From: Oscillospiraceae bacterium
GTDB lineage: Bacteria; Bacillota_A; Clostridia; Oscillospirales; Oscillospiraceae
Assembly (NCBI GenBank): GCA_017381835.1
Contig: JAFOBK010000257.1
Span: 1 to 24,884, forward strand
Direction of reading: 5' to 3'
Length of the DNA: 24,884 nucleotides
Shown here: in pieces, positions 23,556 to 24,884 of the stretch
Numbering within the stretch: position 1 is the first letter of the stretch
How the letters are laid out: the number at the start of each line of letters is the position of its first letter
Program-made: the position numbers and the translations under genes
Notes under the pieces: model-generated
What the model was told of the DNA's origin: nothing
What the model saw: only the letters and a program-made list of their open reading frames with translations
The model's database searches: none

Positions 23556-23930
23556 ATGATCGATTTTAATAACGCTTCCTTGGTGAAGCTTCGCCCTGTT
23601 AATGACAACGCCTTTGAAAAGATGGTAGCGCCGATTCTCGTAAACGGTGAAGAAATCGTCCGTTGCTTCCAGAGCATTCGTGACGGTGTTGTGTTTACCA
23701 GTAAGCGGATCATCACCATTAATATTCAGGGTATCACCGGAAAGAAGAAAGACTTCACTTCTCTTCCTTATAATAAGATTCAGTCTTTCTCCGTAGAAAC
23801 CGCAGGTGCTTTTGATCTTGACAGCGAACTAGAGCTTTGGTTTTCCGGCATGGGTCGGGTCAAGCTTGAGTTTATCGGTTCTACCGATGTTGCTCACCTG
23901 TGCAAGATGATTTCTGAAGAGGTTCTGTAA
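23556..23930 (+). CDS. Bacterial PH-domain protein (bPH_1/YdjX-type, 124 residues)
   Basis: A single-domain protein of 124 residues. The order is an N-terminal helix, then VAPILVNGEEIVRCFQSIRDGVVFTSKRIITIN, then IQGITGKKKDFTSLPYNKIQ, and FSVETAG with an ELELWFSG strand and a C-terminal helix: the usual bacterial pleckstrin-homology layout. The GE-E-I-x-x-x-F and 'FTSKRIITIN' motifs are typical. Bacterial PH proteins of this type are widespread, mostly cytoplasmic and of unknown role, and form ring-like oligomers in solved structures. AAAGGGG lies about eight bases before the ATG. It begins 17 bases after the exonuclease stop and overlaps the next gene by one base. Confidence 0.85.
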   Translation: MIDFNNASLVKLRPVNDNAFEKMVAPILVNGEEIVRCFQSIRDGVVFTSKRIITINIQGITGKKKDFTSLPYNKIQSFSVETAGAFDLDSELELWFSGMGRVKLEFIGSTDVAHLCKMISEEVL

Positions 23931-24250
23931 TGAAACGATATTGGATTGTTCTTTTGGCTCTTCTTTGTATCCTATCCCTCACTGCCTACAAAGCAGCCTC
24001 CAAAGAAGAGGATGTGCATTCCTTTGAGGCAACCGTCCTGGAAGTCCACGATACCTATCTTTTGGTTGAGCCCGCGGAAGATGCCTGGGAGCGCAGCAGC
24101 GCTGATAAAATTGAAGTGTCCTTAATAGACAAAACCTCCTGGCCCATTCCCCAGGTGGGCGACACCGTGAATGTATTCTACAACGGTGAGCTGATGGAAA
24201 CCTATCCCGCCCGGGTTGGAAAGGTCTACCGGGTAGAGATTGTGAATTAA
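23930..24250 (+). CDS. Small exported protein, DUF3221-like OB fold
   Basis: A 106-residue protein with an N-terminal signal segment MKRYWIVLLALLCILSLTAY. A lipobox Cys would be expected at the Tyr position in the related DUF3221 lipoproteins, but none is present, so it is either secreted or membrane-anchored. The rest, FEATVLEVHDTYLLVEPAED, then KIEVSLIDK, and VGDTVNVFYNGELMETYPAR, follows the DUF3221 beta-strand order (an OB-like barrel). It starts by TAATG overlap with the PH-domain gene, so it is translationally coupled. Function unknown. Confidence 0.75.
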   Translation: MKRYWIVLLALLCILSLTAYKAASKEEDVHSFEATVLEVHDTYLLVEPAEDAWERSSADKIEVSLIDKTSWPIPQVGDTVNVFYNGELMETYPARVGKVYRVEIVN

Positions 24251-24255
24251 ATAGC

Positions 24256-24286
24256 AAAATCCCCATCCGTATGGATGGGGATTTTT
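24256..24286. terminator. Bidirectional intrinsic terminator
   Basis: AAAATCCCCATCC (24256-24268), loop GTAT, GGATGGGGATTTT (24273-24285) plus one more T. It ends the exonuclease unit and also the convergent phosphofructokinase gene. Confidence 0.93.
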
Positions 24287-24298
24287 ATTATTTGGGAA

Positions 24299-24884
24299 TT
24301 ATTCGCCCTGCTCCAGAGCCAGGGTAACGGTAGTCTGATCGCAGACCTCTGCGGGGCCCCAGTACTGGATAGCGCCGGGGTAGACATAGCAGGTTTCGTT
24401 TGCCCACTGCTCGCGAACGGATGCGAAGTAGGTGAAGGGCTTGCCGTCCAGCTCAACCAGAGCCTTACGGATAACGGGCTTGTCAGCACCGTGACGGCGC
24501 TCGATGTTCATCATCTTGGTGATGGGCATACCGCCGGCAACCCACTCTTCAGCGGGCTTAGACAGGTTAGAAACCTTGCTGAGATAGCCGGTGTAGCCAT
24601 ACTGGATCAGCATGAAAGCATTGTAGCCCAGGCTGTAGCAGTAGTCAGCATCGAAGTTGGAGGGGAAAGCGCAGCGGCCTTCGTAGCCCAGGAAGTGATG
24701 CAGGGGGGAGAACTTACCCTTATAGGTGCCAGCCTTCTTACGGGCAGCCAGGTTGTTCTTGACCATTTCGGAGAACAGCTTCTCGGACTCGATCAAAGAA
24801 ACCTGCACGTTGCCGTGAGGATCGCGTTCCAGGAACAGCTGCTGCTGGATGCCTTCGGGCAGCTGTGCGAAAACGGCCATGGAA
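24299..24884 (-). CDS. pfp: PPi-dependent 6-phosphofructokinase, C-terminal part (runs off the right edge)
   Basis: The reading frame stays open to the window edge, so this is the last about 195 residues of a larger protein; the plant-type (long) enzyme has about 550. Recognisable segments are [54 protein letters not shown] and [16 protein letters not shown]. These match the long diphosphate-fructose-6-phosphate 1-phosphotransferase group common in Clostridia. It phosphorylates fructose 6-phosphate with pyrophosphate in glycolysis, reversibly. The catalytic GGD motif of the N-terminal half lies outside the window. An internal Met at 24878-24880 is not the true start. Confidence 0.88.
   Translation of the reverse strand, partial: SMAVFAQLPEGIQQQLFLERDPHGNVQVSLIESEKLFSEMVKNNLAARKKAGTYKGKFSPLHHFLGYEGRCAFPSNFDADYCYSLGYNAFMLIQYGYTGYLSKVSNLSKPAEEWVAGGMPITKMMNIERRHGADKPVIRKALVELDGKPFTYFASVREQWANETCYVYPGAIQYWGPAEVCDQTTVTLALEQGE

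Noticed and set aside
1..24884. CRISPR array, rRNA, prophage or toxin-antitoxin genes
   Set aside because: No regularly spaced repeats, rRNA signatures, phage structural genes or small toxin pairs were seen on either strand.

Overview
The window looks like a chromosomal segment of a Gram-positive anaerobe of the class Clostridia, most likely a gut Oscillospiraceae/Ruminococcaceae-type bacterium. The reasons are strong AGGAGG-type ribosome binding sites, sigma-A promoters, a PPi-dependent phosphofructokinase, an ECF-type vitamin transporter, lipoproteins with Firmicutes-style signal peptides, and moderate GC with Cys/Tyr-rich enzymes. This assignment is inference; no 16S gene is present. There is no prophage, CRISPR array or intact insertion sequence.

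Left half (1-12623, all minus strand): one long carbohydrate-catabolic operon read from right to left. It starts at a good promoter near 12680-12708 and continues past the left edge. Its order is FGGY sugar kinase, sugar-binding lipoprotein, a strong intercistronic hairpin, two ABC permeases, three tandem amidohydrolase paralogs, an L-arabinose/L-fucose isomerase-like enzyme, a DUF4432 aldose-epimerase-like protein, an M20 peptidase, a DeoR regulator, and the start of a triosephosphate-isomerase-like enzyme. No transporter ATPase is present, as is usual for sugar ABC systems that share an MsmX-type ATPase. Import, anomer handling, isomerisation and phosphorylation of a sugar are all covered. 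The three amidohydrolases and the peptidase suggest that the substrate is a lactone or an amide-linked sugar conjugate rather than a free sugar. Its identity cannot be read from the sequence.

Middle (12624-21000): a divergent regulatory region leads to an 841-residue translation-factor GTPase of the TetM/EF-G type fused to a C-terminal NYN nuclease domain resembling the ribosome-dependent RNase Rae1 (YacP). This is the most interesting single gene. Then come a PsiE-like membrane protein, an uncharacterised lipoprotein (convergent, sharing a bidirectional terminator), the TldD/TldE protease pair, another bidirectional terminator, and a cytoplasmic BNR/sialidase-like protein.

Right part (21001-24884): tRNA-Val(GAC) with a perfect-consensus promoter. 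Just downstream of it is a cluster of copies of its own 3' end, both direct and inverted, around two perfect hairpins; this looks like a small inverted-repeat element. An orphan ECF S-component with a palindromic operator candidate follows. Next is a three-gene plus-strand unit: a DEDDh exonuclease with a zinc ribbon, a bacterial PH-domain protein and a small exported protein. The window ends with the C-terminal part of PPi-dependent phosphofructokinase on the minus strand.
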